DNA of 64,000 bases from Pseudoxanthomonas sp. GM95. GTDB lineage: Bacteria > Pseudomonadota > Gammaproteobacteria > Xanthomonadales > Xanthomonadaceae. Every line of letters starts with the position of its first letter. The first letter of the stretch is position 1. Location of the stretch: contig NZ_FOAX01000002.1 in NCBI RefSeq assembly GCF_900109775.1, positions 62,001 through 126,000 on the forward strand, given 5' to 3'. Below the pieces are notes generated by a model. The model was not told the DNA's origin. It worked only from the letters and a program-made list of their open reading frames with translations, and searched no databases. Positions 46,171-57,478 of the stretch are shown here, in pieces. The position numbers were made by a program, and so were the translations under genes.

Positions 46171-46200
46171 GCAGCCGCAGCCGCAGCCGCAGCCGCAGCC
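46171..46200. repeat. Hexanucleotide microsatellite (GCAGCC)5
   Basis: Five perfect GCAGCC units, followed by shorter GCAGTT repeats, on the GATCAA side of inverted copy C. It faces the (CCAAAG)7 array of copy B across about 100 bases. Confidence 0.95.
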
Positions 46201-46233
46201 GCCGTTGCTCTTGCAGTTGCAGTTGCTTCAGAC

Positions 46234-49688
<3,455 letters not shown>

Positions 49689-49744
49689 GGCGTTCGGGGA
49701 GCGGGCGGTAGAATGCCGCTCCCCGTCCGCGCTGGAGCACGCCG

Positions 49745-50395
49745 TTGTCCTTTCCGCATCCGCTGGTGATCTTCGACCTGGATGGCACGCTGGTGGATAG
49801 CGCGCCGGACATCGCCGAAGCGGTCAACCGCACGCTCACCGACTGGAAACTGCCCAACTACGATCTTGCACAGATCACCAACTGGATCGGCGAAGGCTCG
49901 CGCCAGCTCATCACCTACGCGATGCGTGCTGCTGGAAGCGATGCGGCGATCGATGACGTCATGCCCGGCTTCCTCAAGCATTACGGCGATACCGCGCTGG
50001 ATGGCCAGGCCTATCCGGGCGTGGAAGACACGCTGGCGGCGCTGCATGGGCAGGGCGTCAAGCTGGCGGTGTGCACCAACAAGCCCGAGCAGTTCGTGCG
50101 TCCGCTGCTGGAAGCGCGCGGCCTGCTGCACTACTTCGACGGCATCGTCGGCGGCGACACGCTGCCGCAGCGCAAGCCCGCGCCGGAGCCGCTCTGGCAC
50201 CTGTGCCAGCAGTTCGGCGTCGAAGCAAAAAGCGCATTGATGGTCGGCGATTCGGAAAGCGACGCCCATGCGGCCCACAACGCCGGCGTGCCGCTGGTCC
50301 TGGTGCGCTACGGCTATCCCAAGTCGCTGGACCTGGATGCCGCCGGCGCGTTTGCCGTGATCGACACGATGCCCGCGCTGCTCGACGTCGCCTGA
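49745..50395 (+). CDS. gph: Phosphoglycolate phosphatase
   Basis: A 216-residue HAD-superfamily phosphatase. Motif I is VIFDLDGTLVDSAPDI, motif II lies in LAVCTNKPEQF, motif III uses the Lys in LPQRKPAPEPL, and motif IV is ALMVGDSESDAHAAHNAGV. The sequence pattern is typical of Gph, which removes 2-phosphoglycolate formed during DNA repair. The start is TTG at 49745 with GGAG about nine bases upstream, giving MSFPHPLVIFDLDG; no ATG fits. A strong terminator follows. Confidence 0.92.
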   Translation: MSFPHPLVIFDLDGTLVDSAPDIAEAVNRTLTDWKLPNYDLAQITNWIGEGSRQLITYAMRAAGSDAAIDDVMPGFLKHYGDTALDGQAYPGVEDTLAALHGQGVKLAVCTNKPEQFVRPLLEARGLLHYFDGIVGGDTLPQRKPAPEPLWHLCQQFGVEAKSALMVGDSESDAHAAHNAGVPLVLVRYGYPKSLDLDAAGAFAVIDTMPALLDVA

Positions 50396-50428
50396 CCGCA
50401 GCGCACAGCGCGACATTCGCAGGAACGA

Positions 50429-50456
50429 AAAAAGCCGGCATCGCTGCCGGCTTTTT
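50429..50456. terminator. Bidirectional terminator between gph and the BtuB-like gene
   Basis: A perfect 12-base inverted repeat (50429-50440 with 50445-50456) with a 4-base loop and A5/T5 ends, so it works on both strands as an intrinsic terminator for the convergent genes. Confidence 0.92.
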
Positions 50457-50484
50457 CATTACCCATCCGCGTGAAGCGAAAGGC

Positions 50485-52371
50485 TTACTGCTGCCTGGCC
50501 TGCCAGCGCACGCTGACGGTGTACTCGCGGCCCGGCTGGTTGTACCACTGGATGGTTTCGTAGTCCTTGTCGAACACGTTGGCGGCCTTGGCCTGCAGGG
50601 TCCAGTCGCTGGACAGCGCGTATTCCAGGCGCACGTCCAGGGTGCCGTAGCCGGCCAGGCGCGCGGTATTGGCCGCGTCGTCGAAGCGGTGGCCGTAGCC
50701 GTTGCCGGTCAGGCCCAGGCGGAAGTCACCGATGGCGTAGTCCAGGTCCAGGCGCGCGGTATCGCGTGCGCGGCGGGCCAGCCAGTTGTCCTTGTTGATG
50801 CTGCCGTCGCTGTCGTTGCGCGGATCGGTGTGGCTGATCTGCGCGTTGATGTCCACGCCATACAGCGAGACGAAACCGGTCAGCTCGGCGCCGCGGATCT
50901 TGGCCTTGTCGACATTGACCAGGTTGAAGGCGGTGTCGTAACCGATCAGATCGTCGATGCGGGTTTCATAGGCATTGAAGGTCCAGTTCCACCCCTGCCC
51001 GTACTGGGCCAGGCCCAGGTTGAGCGACTTGCTCTTCTCCGGCTTCAGCTCCGGGTTGCCGAAGCCGCCCGGGTAATAGAGGTCATTGAAGGTCGGCGCT
51101 TTGAAGCCGGTGCCGGCGCTCGCGGTGAACTTGAAGCCGTTACCGAAGCCGAAGCCATAGCCCAGGCTGCCGGTGGTGTGCGAGCCGAACTGCTCATTGT
51201 CGTCGTTGCGCACCGAGGCCTGCAGCGAATGGGCGCCGAAGCTGCCCTGGTACTCGGCGAACACGCCGGTGTTGTCGCGGTTCTCGACATCGAACGGGGT
51301 GTTGCTGGTGACTTCGTCGTTCTGCCAATCGCCGCCCAGGGTGATGATCTGCCCCGGTGCGAAGGTGTAATCGGCCTGGGCCGAGGCGGTGTCGCGACGG
51401 GTGTCGAAGGTGCTGACGTAGCTGCGCGTGCCGGCGTCGCCATCGGCGTAATAGTTGTCGGACTGGTCTTCGGCGCGGCCGGCCTGCACGGTCAGGGTGA
51501 AGGCGTCGGACGGCGCCCAGCGCAGCTTGCCGCCGGAGACGCGCTGCAGGTTTTCCGCTTCGTTGCCGCCGAAGGCGCTGCCGTCGTATTCGTTGGTGCT
51601 GTCGGCGTTGAGGAAGTTGGCTTCCAGGCTCAGCGTGTCGGTCACGTTGATGCCGGTGCGCAGGCCAAACGAGGTGTTCTTGTAGCCGTCGCGGTCGGGC
51701 TCATCGGCGTAGCAGCCGGCGCCGAACGGCGCGTCGGCATTACCGGCGGTGCCGCGGCAGGCGTTGATGCCGTCGGTTTCCTGGTAGCCGGCGTTGGCCG
51801 ACAGCCAGCCGCGCTCACCGCGATAGCTGAAGCCGGCGCTGTGGTTGCGCAGGTCGTGGGTGCCGAAGCCGGCCTGGGCGTAGGTGGTCAGGCCCTGGCC
51901 GCCGGTGCGGGTGAAGATCTGGATCACGCCGCCGATGGCTTCCGAGCCGTACAGGCTGGAGCGCGGACCGCGCACGATTTCGATGCGCTCGATCTGCGTC
52001 ACCGGCAGGTCCTGGAACGCGGCCAGGCCTGCGCTGGCCGAGCCGATGCGCACGCCGTCGACCAGCACCAGCACGTGATCCGATTCGGTGCCGCGCAGGA
52101 ACACGCTGGTCAGCTTGCCCGGGCCGCCCTGGTTGGCGATGTTGATGCCGGCGCGGCCGGCCAGCAGGTCGGGCAGCGAGGTGGCCTGGCTGCGCTCGAT
52201 CTCCTCGCGCGAGATGACCTGCACCGGCACCAGGCTGTCCTGGACGGCGACTTCGGTGCGGGTGCCGGTGACCGAGACCTGATCCAGGTCGGTGGCGTTG
52301 TCGCCGGTGGCGGCCGAGGCGATGGCAGGCAGGCCCAGCGCGATGGCCAGGGAAAGCAGGGTGGTCTTCAT
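50485..52371 (-). CDS. btuB: TonB-dependent vitamin B12 receptor (BtuB-like)
   Basis: A 628-residue outer-membrane receptor. MKTTLLSLAIALGLPAIASA is the signal peptide. The TonB box region is TDLDQVSVTGTR; the plug domain continues with LPDLLAGRAGINIANQGGPG and RGPRSSLYGSEAIGGVIQIF; a 22-strand barrel follows and ends in VSVRWQARQQ. A cobalamin riboswitch upstream identifies the ligand as a corrinoid. The ribosome-binding site is poor: GGAG sits about 13 bases before the ATG. A long in-frame extension overlaps the riboswitch leader and is not translated. No btuCDF genes are adjacent. Confidence 0.93.
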   Translation of the reverse strand: MKTTLLSLAIALGLPAIASAATGDNATDLDQVSVTGTRTEVAVQDSLVPVQVISREEIERSQATSLPDLLAGRAGINIANQGGPGKLTSVFLRGTESDHVLVLVDGVRIGSASAGLAAFQDLPVTQIERIEIVRGPRSSLYGSEAIGGVIQIFTRTGGQGLTTYAQAGFGTHDLRNHSAGFSYRGERGWLSANAGYQETDGINACRGTAGNADAPFGAGCYADEPDRDGYKNTSFGLRTGINVTDTLSLEANFLNADSTNEYDGSAFGGNEAENLQRVSGGKLRWAPSDAFTLTVQAGRAEDQSDNYYADGDAGTRSYVSTFDTRRDTASAQADYTFAPGQIITLGGDWQNDEVTSNTPFDVENRDNTGVFAEYQGSFGAHSLQASVRNDDNEQFGSHTTGSLGYGFGFGNGFKFTASAGTGFKAPTFNDLYYPGGFGNPELKPEKSKSLNLGLAQYGQGWNWTFNAYETRIDDLIGYDTAFNLVNVDKAKIRGAELTGFVSLYGVDINAQISHTDPRNDSDGSINKDNWLARRARDTARLDLDYAIGDFRLGLTGNGYGHRFDDAANTARLAGYGTLDVRLEYALSSDWTLQAKAANVFDKDYETIQWYNQPGREYTVSVRWQARQQ

Positions 52372-52524
52372 GGGGATGTTCAACTCCGTCGCGCGCCCCG
52401 CGCGCATGGAAAGCAGGGGAAGCCGCGGACGAAGGAGTGCAGGCGGACAGCGCACGCGTGGACGCGGCGCGGCACGCGCGACGCCCTCCGCATCGCAACC
52501 GGTGATGGATTCGTGGTGAATCCG

Positions 52525-52735
52525 TGCTTCAGGCCGGTCTCCGGGCTTGCGAGTTGGAAGTGGCGACACTTCCGCCGCGGCGCCTTCCCGTGCGTGGTGC
52601 GCACAGTGGCCGATGCGTTGGCATGACTCGCTTACCGTTGCGGGGGCAGCGCCGGAATCGTCCGTCCATAGGACTCACCGGCTTCCCGTTTCAACCCGCC
52701 GCGCGTGTGGCTGCGCGTGGGGTCACCTGAAAGCG
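52525..52735 (-). promoter_or_regulatory. Cobalamin riboswitch
   Basis: Read on the minus strand, the leader contains the conserved blocks of the class I cobalamin riboswitch in order: GGGAAGCCGGTG, GCTGCCCCCGCAACGGTAA, GCCACTG (B12 box), GGGAAGGCGCC and AAGCCCGGAGACCGGCCT. It ends about 155 bases before the BtuB-like start codon. The family normally represses translation or transcription when adenosylcobalamin is bound. The rest of 52372-52777 holds no gene. Confidence 0.95.
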
Positions 52736-52777
52736 GCGCAGAGTGTACGCGATCGCACTGCGGGCCGTGGGCCCGGC

Positions 52778-53155
52778 TCAGTCGTCGTCGCGACCGGGGC
52801 TGTCGAGGAAATCGAACGACGGCGCGCTGCCGCCTTCATCGCTGCCGTGGTTGGTGGTGGTCACCGGCGCGGCAGCCGGGCGGCCCCGGGGCGGCGGCAG
52901 CGCGGCCGAGGCGACTTCCACTTCCTGCACCATTTCCTGGCGCCGCGCCTCGGGCACTTCCTGCCAGTGGCAGCCGCGCAGCGCGCCTTCCAGCGCGTAG
53001 AGCAGGTTGAGGCTGGGCCGGAAGCCGGCGCGCTTGACCTTCATGAAGGCGTCCACCGCACCGGCGCTGCGCAGGTCTTCCTCCGTGCGCAGGCCCACCT
53101 GGCGCAGCCACGCAGCGGACTTGGGGCCGATGTTGCGTAGCTGCGTGGTGCTCAT
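52778..53155 (-). CDS. TfoX C-terminal domain (helix-hairpin-helix) protein
   Basis: A 125-residue protein starting MSTTQLRNIGPKSAAWLRQVG. Residues 1-85 match the TfoX/Sxy C-terminal domain, a helix-hairpin-helix fold (LRNIGPKSAAWLRQVGLRTEEDLRSAGAV, LNLLYALEGALRG). The last 40 residues are a disordered, Pro/Ala- and Asp-rich tail. The N-terminal competence-regulator domain of Sxy is absent, so a role in competence is uncertain. ATG at 53155 overlaps the MsrC gene stop by four bases. Confidence 0.87.
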   Translation of the reverse strand: MSTTQLRNIGPKSAAWLRQVGLRTEEDLRSAGAVDAFMKVKRAGFRPSLNLLYALEGALRGCHWQEVPEARRQEMVQEVEVASAALPPPRGRPAAAPVTTTNHGSDEGGSAPSFDFLDSPGRDDD

Positions 53156-53637
53156 GGCAGGGTCTCGATCCAGGCGGCGGCGATGGCTTCGATCCCGCGT
53201 TGGTCGTCTTCGTCGAAGCGACCGACCGAGGGGCTGTCGATGTCCAGCACGCCGATCAGCGCGCCGTCTTTCACCAGGGGGACGACCAGCTCCGAACGCG
53301 AGGCCGCATCGCAGGCGATGTGGCCCGGGAAGGCTTCCACGTCGTGCACGCGCTGGGTCTGGCGGGTGCTGGCCGCGGCGCCGCAGACGCCCTTGTCCAG
53401 TTTGATCCGCACGCAGGCCGGCAGGCCCTGGAACGGGCCGACCACCAGTTCGGTGCCGTCATAGAAATAGAAGCCGGCCCAGTTGAAGTCGGGCAGGGCG
53501 TTGAACAGCAGGGCCGAGAGGTTGGCCGCATTGGCGATGCGGTCGGTCTCGCCGTACATCAGGCCGCGCGCCTGGTCCAGCAACTGCGCGTACTGCTCGG
53601 GCTTGGTCCCTGAGAGGGTCTGGCTGGCAAATGACAT
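53152..53637 (-). CDS. msrC: Free methionine-(R)-sulfoxide reductase (GAF type)
   Basis: A 161-residue GAF-domain enzyme starting MSFASQTLSGTKPEQYAQLL. It has the family segments LSALLFNALPDFNWAGFYFYDG and three cysteines in the redox positions: Cys75 (GLPACVRIKL), Cys85 (DKGVCGAAAS) and Cys109 (GHIACDAASRSELVVPL). It reduces free Met-R-sulfoxide in the cytosol. It forms an operon with the TfoX-like gene (ATGA overlap). The upstream in-frame extension to 54156 runs across the putative sRNA gene and is rejected. Confidence 0.92.
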   Translation of the reverse strand: MSFASQTLSGTKPEQYAQLLDQARGLMYGETDRIANAANLSALLFNALPDFNWAGFYFYDGTELVVGPFQGLPACVRIKLDKGVCGAAASTRQTQRVHDVEAFPGHIACDAASRSELVVPLVKDGALIGVLDIDSPSVGRFDEDDQRGIEAIAAAWIETLP

Positions 53638-53791
53638 GACCGCGATTCTACGCCGCACTTCGCCACAGGCGGCGGACATAGGCGGGCTGGCTTTGCGTGG
53701 CGTCCTTGGGTTGGCTGCGTTCGTGCGAAGCAGCGATGCGTTTGGGCCTGCGGAAGACCGACGCGCCTTTGCCCTTCCAAGCGCGACGCAT

Positions 53792-53936
53792 AAAAAAAGC
53801 CCGACAGGGGGAGGGACCTGTCGGGCTTGGATTTGTGCGGGGGGAGGGACCCACACAAATTCGGGGTTGCGTGGCGCGGTGCGCCGGCGCGGTGTCTTGC
53901 CATCCCTGTCGCGTGTCGCTTGCGGAGTGATGTTGC
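53792..53936 (-). ncRNA. Putative small regulatory RNA with twin C-rich loops
   Basis: About 145 nt, between its own promoter and an intrinsic terminator. Two hairpins form the 3' half. The first has an 11-base stem (one G-U) with loop UCCCUCCC. The second, at 53797-53828, is a perfect 12-base stem AAGCCCGACAGG/CCTGTCGGGCTT with the identical loop UCCCUCCC, followed by T7, so it is also the terminator. Identical exposed anti-Shine-Dalgarno-like loops recall Xanthomonas sX13 and alphaproteobacterial cuckoo RNAs in design; identity with either is unproven. The region 53638-54050 holds no protein-like frame. A 5' GTCGC/GCGAC stem is also possible. Confidence 0.75.
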
Positions 53937-53941
53937 GACGC

Positions 53942-53970
53942 AGCATACCCCCGGTTTTGGTGCAATGCAA
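53942..53970 (-). promoter_or_regulatory. Sigma-70 promoter of the putative small RNA
   Basis: On the minus strand TTGCAT (53970-53965), a 17-base spacer and TATGCT (53947-53942) form a good sigma-70 promoter. Transcription should begin near 53936. It lies just after the queD terminator, which makes the RNA an independent unit. Confidence 0.65.
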
Positions 53971-54012
53971 CGTAGGTCGAAGCCGGCCGACGAACGGTCG
54001 TTGGGCCTGAAC

Positions 54013-54038
54013 AAAAAGGGAGCCTTGCGGCTCCCCTT
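54013..54038 (-). terminator. Terminator of queD
   Basis: A 9-base GC-rich stem AAGGGAGCC/GGCTCCC(C)TT with loop TTGC and one bulged C; read on the minus strand it ends in T5. It lies 13 bases after the queD stop. Confidence 0.8.
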
Positions 54039-54050
54039 GCTGTGTTTCCG

Positions 54051-54416
54051 TCAGTTTGCGCTCGGTCCGCGGTAGCGACTGCCCGCGGTGCAGGTCTCGT
54101 GGACCACGACCTGGCTCAGCAGCGGCAGCGCCGGCTTGAGGTGATCCCAGATCCACTCGGCGATGCGCTCGCTGGTCGGGTTGTCCAGGCCCTCGATATC
54201 GTTGAGGTAGTGATGGTCCAGCCGGTCGTAGAGCGGCTTGAAGGCCGCCTTGACGTCAGCGAAGTCCATGACCATCCCGGTATGCGGGTCCAGCGGGCCA
54301 GAGAGGTGGATCTCGATGCGGAACGAATGCCCGTGCAGGCGCGCGCACTTGTGCCCTTCGGGCACGTTGGGCAGGCGATGCGCGGCTTCCAGGGTGAAGA
54401 CCTTGAAGATATCCAT
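54051..54416 (-). CDS. queD: 6-carboxytetrahydropterin synthase
   Basis: A 121-residue QueD/PTPS-I-type enzyme for 7-deazaguanine (queuosine) biosynthesis, converting dihydroneopterin triphosphate to 6-carboxytetrahydropterin. Zinc ligands are His13 (AAHRLP), His28 and His30 (LHGHSF); the catalytic Cys24 lies in [10 protein letters not shown], as expected for QueD, and the LDHHYLND and [10 protein letters not shown] segments are conserved. It is a single gene here with its own terminator; other que genes are not in the window. Confidence 0.93.
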   Translation of the reverse strand: MDIFKVFTLEAAHRLPNVPEGHKCARLHGHSFRIEIHLSGPLDPHTGMVMDFADVKAAFKPLYDRLDHHYLNDIEGLDNPTSERIAEWIWDHLKPALPLLSQVVVHETCTAGSRYRGPSAN

Positions 54417-54477
54417 GGACGAATTCTCGGCGGCCGGCGCACCCCGTGCAAACGGAGTGCGCTGGCGGTTTCAAAGA

Positions 54478-55839
54478 TCAGTCGGCGCGACGCGGCTGGC
54501 TGGAACGCTGCCCGCCACCGCCTGCGCGACGGCCGTTGCCGGCGCCGCCCGGACGCGGGCCGCCGTGCTGCTTTGGACCTGCATGGGCGTGGCGCGGGGC
54601 ATCGCCGTGCGGGCGACGGTCGTGGCGACGCGGCGGACGGTTGCCGCCCGGCTGCTCAGCCTTGCCCGGGGCGCTGTTGCCCCAGCGGATCGGGGTCTGC
54701 GGCACGAAGCCCGGCACGTCCTTGATGTCCAGGTCGCGGTTGAGCAGACGCACGATCTGGCGCAGCAGCTTGGCGTCTTCCTGGGCGACCAGCGACACCG
54801 CCTCACCGGTGGAGCCGTTGCGGCCGGTACGGCCGATGCGGTGCACGTAGTCCTCGGCCACCATCGGCAGGTCGAAGTTGATGACCTTCGGCAGCTGGTC
54901 GATGTCGATGCCGCGGGCAGCGATGTCGGTGGCCACCAGCACGGTCACCTTGCCGGCCTTGAAGTCGCGCAGCGCGCGCAGGCGCTGGGACTGGCTCTTG
55001 TTGCCGTGGATCGCGGCGGCCTGGATGCCGGCCTTCTCCAGGAACAGCGCCAGCTTGTCGCTGCCGTGCTTGGTCTTGGCGAACACCAGGGTCTGGATGC
55101 GCGAATCCTCGGCCAGCAGGTGCAGCAGCAGCTCGCGCTTGCGCGCGGTGTCGACCGGATGCACGCGGTGGGTGATGGTCTCGGCGACGGTGTTCTTCGG
55201 CGTGACCTGGATTTCCAGCGGGTCGTTCATGAACTCGCGGGCCAGCGACTTGATGTTGTCGTCGAAGGTGGCCGAGAACAGCAGGGTCTGGCGGTTCTGG
55301 CGCGGCAGCTTGGCCAGGATGCGCTTGATCGACGGCAGGAAGCCCATGTCGAGCATGCGGTCAGCTTCGTCCAGCACCAGGATCTCGATGCCCGACAGGT
55401 CGACGCTGCGACGCTCCAGGTGGTCGATCAGGCGGCCCGGGCAGGCGATCACCAGGTCAACGCCACGGCGCAGGGTGTCCAGCTGCGGGCCCATGCCGAC
55501 GCCGCCGTAGATGGTGGCCGACGGGATGCGCAGGTACTTGCTGTAGTCACGCAGGCTGTCGTGGACCTGGGTGGCCAGCTCACGGGTCGGGGTCAGCACC
55601 AGGGCGCGCGGCTTGCGCGGGCCACGGGTGACTTCCTGCGGGTTGGTGCCCAGGTGCTGCAGCAGCGGCAGGCCGAACGCGGCGGTCTTGCCGGTGCCGG
55701 TCTGCGCGCCAGCCATCAGGTCGCGGCCGTCCAGGGCCAGCGGGATCGCCTGTTCCTGGATCGGGGTCGGGTTTTCATAGCCCTGCTCGGCCAGCGCACG
55801 CAGCAGGAACGGGGCAAGCCCCAGGTTTTCAAAGGACAT
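54478..55839 (-). CDS. rhlE: DEAD-box ATP-dependent RNA helicase (RhlE-like)
   Basis: A 453-residue RNA helicase starting MSFENLGLAPFLLRALAEQGY. It carries the Q motif (PTPIQEQAIPLAL), Walker A (AQTGTGKTAAF), PTRELA, VLDEADRMLDMGF, SAT in LFSATFDDN, and motif VI HRIGRTGRNG. The C-terminal tail is low-complexity and basic (Arg/Pro/His/Gly), typical of RhlE and likely RNA-binding. The start is ATG at 55839; AGCTATCC upstream gives no clear ribosome-binding site. It probably acts in ribosome assembly or RNA decay. It is divergent from the Fnr-type gene. Confidence 0.92.
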   Translation of the reverse strand: MSFENLGLAPFLLRALAEQGYENPTPIQEQAIPLALDGRDLMAGAQTGTGKTAAFGLPLLQHLGTNPQEVTRGPRKPRALVLTPTRELATQVHDSLRDYSKYLRIPSATIYGGVGMGPQLDTLRRGVDLVIACPGRLIDHLERRSVDLSGIEILVLDEADRMLDMGFLPSIKRILAKLPRQNRQTLLFSATFDDNIKSLAREFMNDPLEIQVTPKNTVAETITHRVHPVDTARKRELLLHLLAEDSRIQTLVFAKTKHGSDKLALFLEKAGIQAAAIHGNKSQSQRLRALRDFKAGKVTVLVATDIAARGIDIDQLPKVINFDLPMVAEDYVHRIGRTGRNGSTGEAVSLVAQEDAKLLRQIVRLLNRDLDIKDVPGFVPQTPIRWGNSAPGKAEQPGGNRPPRRHDRRPHGDAPRHAHAGPKQHGGPRPGGAGNGRRAGGGGQRSSQPRRAD

Positions 55840-56232
55840 TGGATAGCTCCGGAAGCACGCGCGGCCGGACGGCAAAAACGCCACAAACGCGGCGCACTGA
55901 AGGCGCCACGTGTCGCGAAAAAACCGCTGGAAGTGCGTGTTGTTGCCCGAAGCGTTCCCTAACCGCGCGTCGAGTAACTATTTGGCGGCGCTGCCGACAG
56001 TGGCAAGGCCGTCTTTGCGAAGCGAGAAGGCGTCGGAGGAAGGTGGGCGAGGCGGGCGAAAGGCCCATGCAACGCCGCAAGATCCCTTCAGGGGAAACAC
56101 GACTGCCGCTAAAGCGAAGCGCGCGCATGGTAACCGATCCGGGCCCGCCGTGCCGGCCGCGCGACGGGCGGTTCACCCGGCGGCGGGGCGTATCATGGCC
56201 GGTGCCGAACCGGACTGGAGGCCGGCAGACCC
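55840..56232. other. Divergent intergenic region, nothing recognised
   Basis: About 390 bases between rhlE and the Fnr-type gene. No FNR box, repeat or protein-like frame was found. Long RhlE leaders are often cold-regulated, but nothing here proves it. Confidence 0.5.
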
Positions 56233-56997
56233 ATGAGCAGCCTGCGTATCCACCGCAATTCCCCCGGGCCTGGCGTGGCCGAACTGGGCATGGTCGAAGC
56301 CCCTGAAGCGGGCCACGGCTGCCGGGTCTGCCTGGTGCGCCACCTGGCCGTGTGCACCGCGTTGCCGGCCGACCAGGCCAGCGCACTGGAACAACTCACC
56401 GGCGACACCCGCCTGCACGCCGGCGAATTGCTGGCGCGCGAAGGCGACCTGCGGCGTTATGTGTTTACCGTGCAAACCGGCGCGTTGCGCCGCACCCGGA
56501 CCCTGGCCGATGGCCGCCGGCTGGTGGCCGGCTTCCTGATGCCGGGCGACTACATCGGCTTCAGCAGCGCCACCCATTACCGCCACACCATCGAGGCGAT
56601 CACCGACAGCACCCTGTGTGCGGTCTCGCACGAAGGCATGCGCACCCTGTGCGCGACCTACCACGGGCTGGAGCACGAGCTGATGCAGCGCGCCTGCATC
56701 GAACTCGATGCCACGCGCGACAAGCTGATGGCGCTGGCCCGCATGACCCCGCCCGAACGCCTGGCCGGCTTCCTGCTGGACATGGTCCAGCGTCGTCAGC
56801 GGCAAGGCCTGGATGACGCCGTCGTCGCCCTGCCGATGACCCGTACCGACATCGCCGACTATCTGGGCCTGACCATTGAGACGGTGAGCCGCTGCTTCAC
56901 CAAACTGCGCGGCGAAGGCCTGATCGCCACGCCCGACCCGCACACCGTGCAGCTGCTGGATCGGAAGAAGCTGGAGTTGCTGGCCGCGGCGGCCTGA
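56233..56997 (+). CDS. fnr: Fnr/FixK-type oxygen-responsive regulator
   Basis: A 254-residue Crp/Fnr regulator. The N-terminus has Cys30, Cys33 and Cys41 in HGCRVCLVRHLAVC, and Cys129 (STLCAVSHEG) sits where the fourth ligand of the oxygen-labile [4Fe-4S] cluster is expected. The C-x2-C-x7-C spacing is that of FnrN/FixK1/AadR, not the C-x2-C-x5-C of E. coli FNR. The recognition helix TIETVSR (Glu216, Ser219, Arg220) predicts binding to TTGAT-N4-ATCAA. One such perfect site lies in the cyd promoter region about 4.3 kb downstream. Cyclic nucleotide-binding fold in between. It is not Clp. Confidence 0.9.
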   Translation: MSSLRIHRNSPGPGVAELGMVEAPEAGHGCRVCLVRHLAVCTALPADQASALEQLTGDTRLHAGELLAREGDLRRYVFTVQTGALRRTRTLADGRRLVAGFLMPGDYIGFSSATHYRHTIEAITDSTLCAVSHEGMRTLCATYHGLEHELMQRACIELDATRDKLMALARMTPPERLAGFLLDMVQRRQRQGLDDAVVALPMTRTDIADYLGLTIETVSRCFTKLRGEGLIATPDPHTVQLLDRKKLELLAAAA

Positions 56998-57067
56998 TCG
57001 CCTGCATCCGGTTTGTGATTGGCGCATTGCCGAGGCATGCTCCCATCGAACAAACAAAGGAAGCGGC

Positions 57068-57457
57068 ATGAAAATCAGAAGGATCTGGGCGATGTTGTGC
57101 CTGGCTGCGATCGTGGGCATGGCGCAGGCGCGCGAGCCAGTACGCATTGACGCTAGTTCGGAACAAACAGCGAATGCAAGTTTCAATCAGATGATGAAGG
57201 CGCTGCCCAGAAGCAAGCAGGGAGCGCTGGCCGGCGCGATGCTTCAACTTAATCTTGTGGGAACCAACAGCGTTTACGACGTGGTAGGTAACCCGGCGCT
57301 CCAATCGTTGTCTGCCGGCCGCATCAAGGATCGCATCGCTGGCATGTCGGCCGAAGAGATCATCGAATTGGCGCGAACCGCTCCGGATGTGGACACGAAG
57401 ATCGAGATTCACGAACAGCCTGCACCCGCAGCGCCAGCGGTGATCGAGCGCGGATGA
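57068..57457 (+). CDS. Small exported protein, DUF6694-like
   Basis: A 129-residue protein with a signal peptide (MKIRRIWAMLCLAAIVGMAQA). The mature part begins REPVRIDASSEQTANASFNQMMKALP and continues as a helical domain with GMSAEEIIELARTAP, a pattern like DUF6694 proteins, which are often lipoproteins; here no lipobox Cys is at the cleavage site. The C-terminus is Pro/Ala-rich. GC content is lower than that of its neighbours (for instance around 57160-57280), which may mean recent acquisition. AAGGAAG precedes the ATG. Function unknown. Confidence 0.75.
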   Translation: MKIRRIWAMLCLAAIVGMAQAREPVRIDASSEQTANASFNQMMKALPRSKQGALAGAMLQLNLVGTNSVYDVVGNPALQSLSAGRIKDRIAGMSAEEIIELARTAPDVDTKIEIHEQPAPAAPAVIERG

Positions 57458-57478
57458 TTTCGATGTTTCGTTACGCAG

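Noticed and set aside
53648..54014. Short minus-strand frames in the msrC-queD gap
   Set aside because: They cross the promoter, hairpins and terminator of the putative sRNA and show no protein-like pattern or ribosome-binding site.
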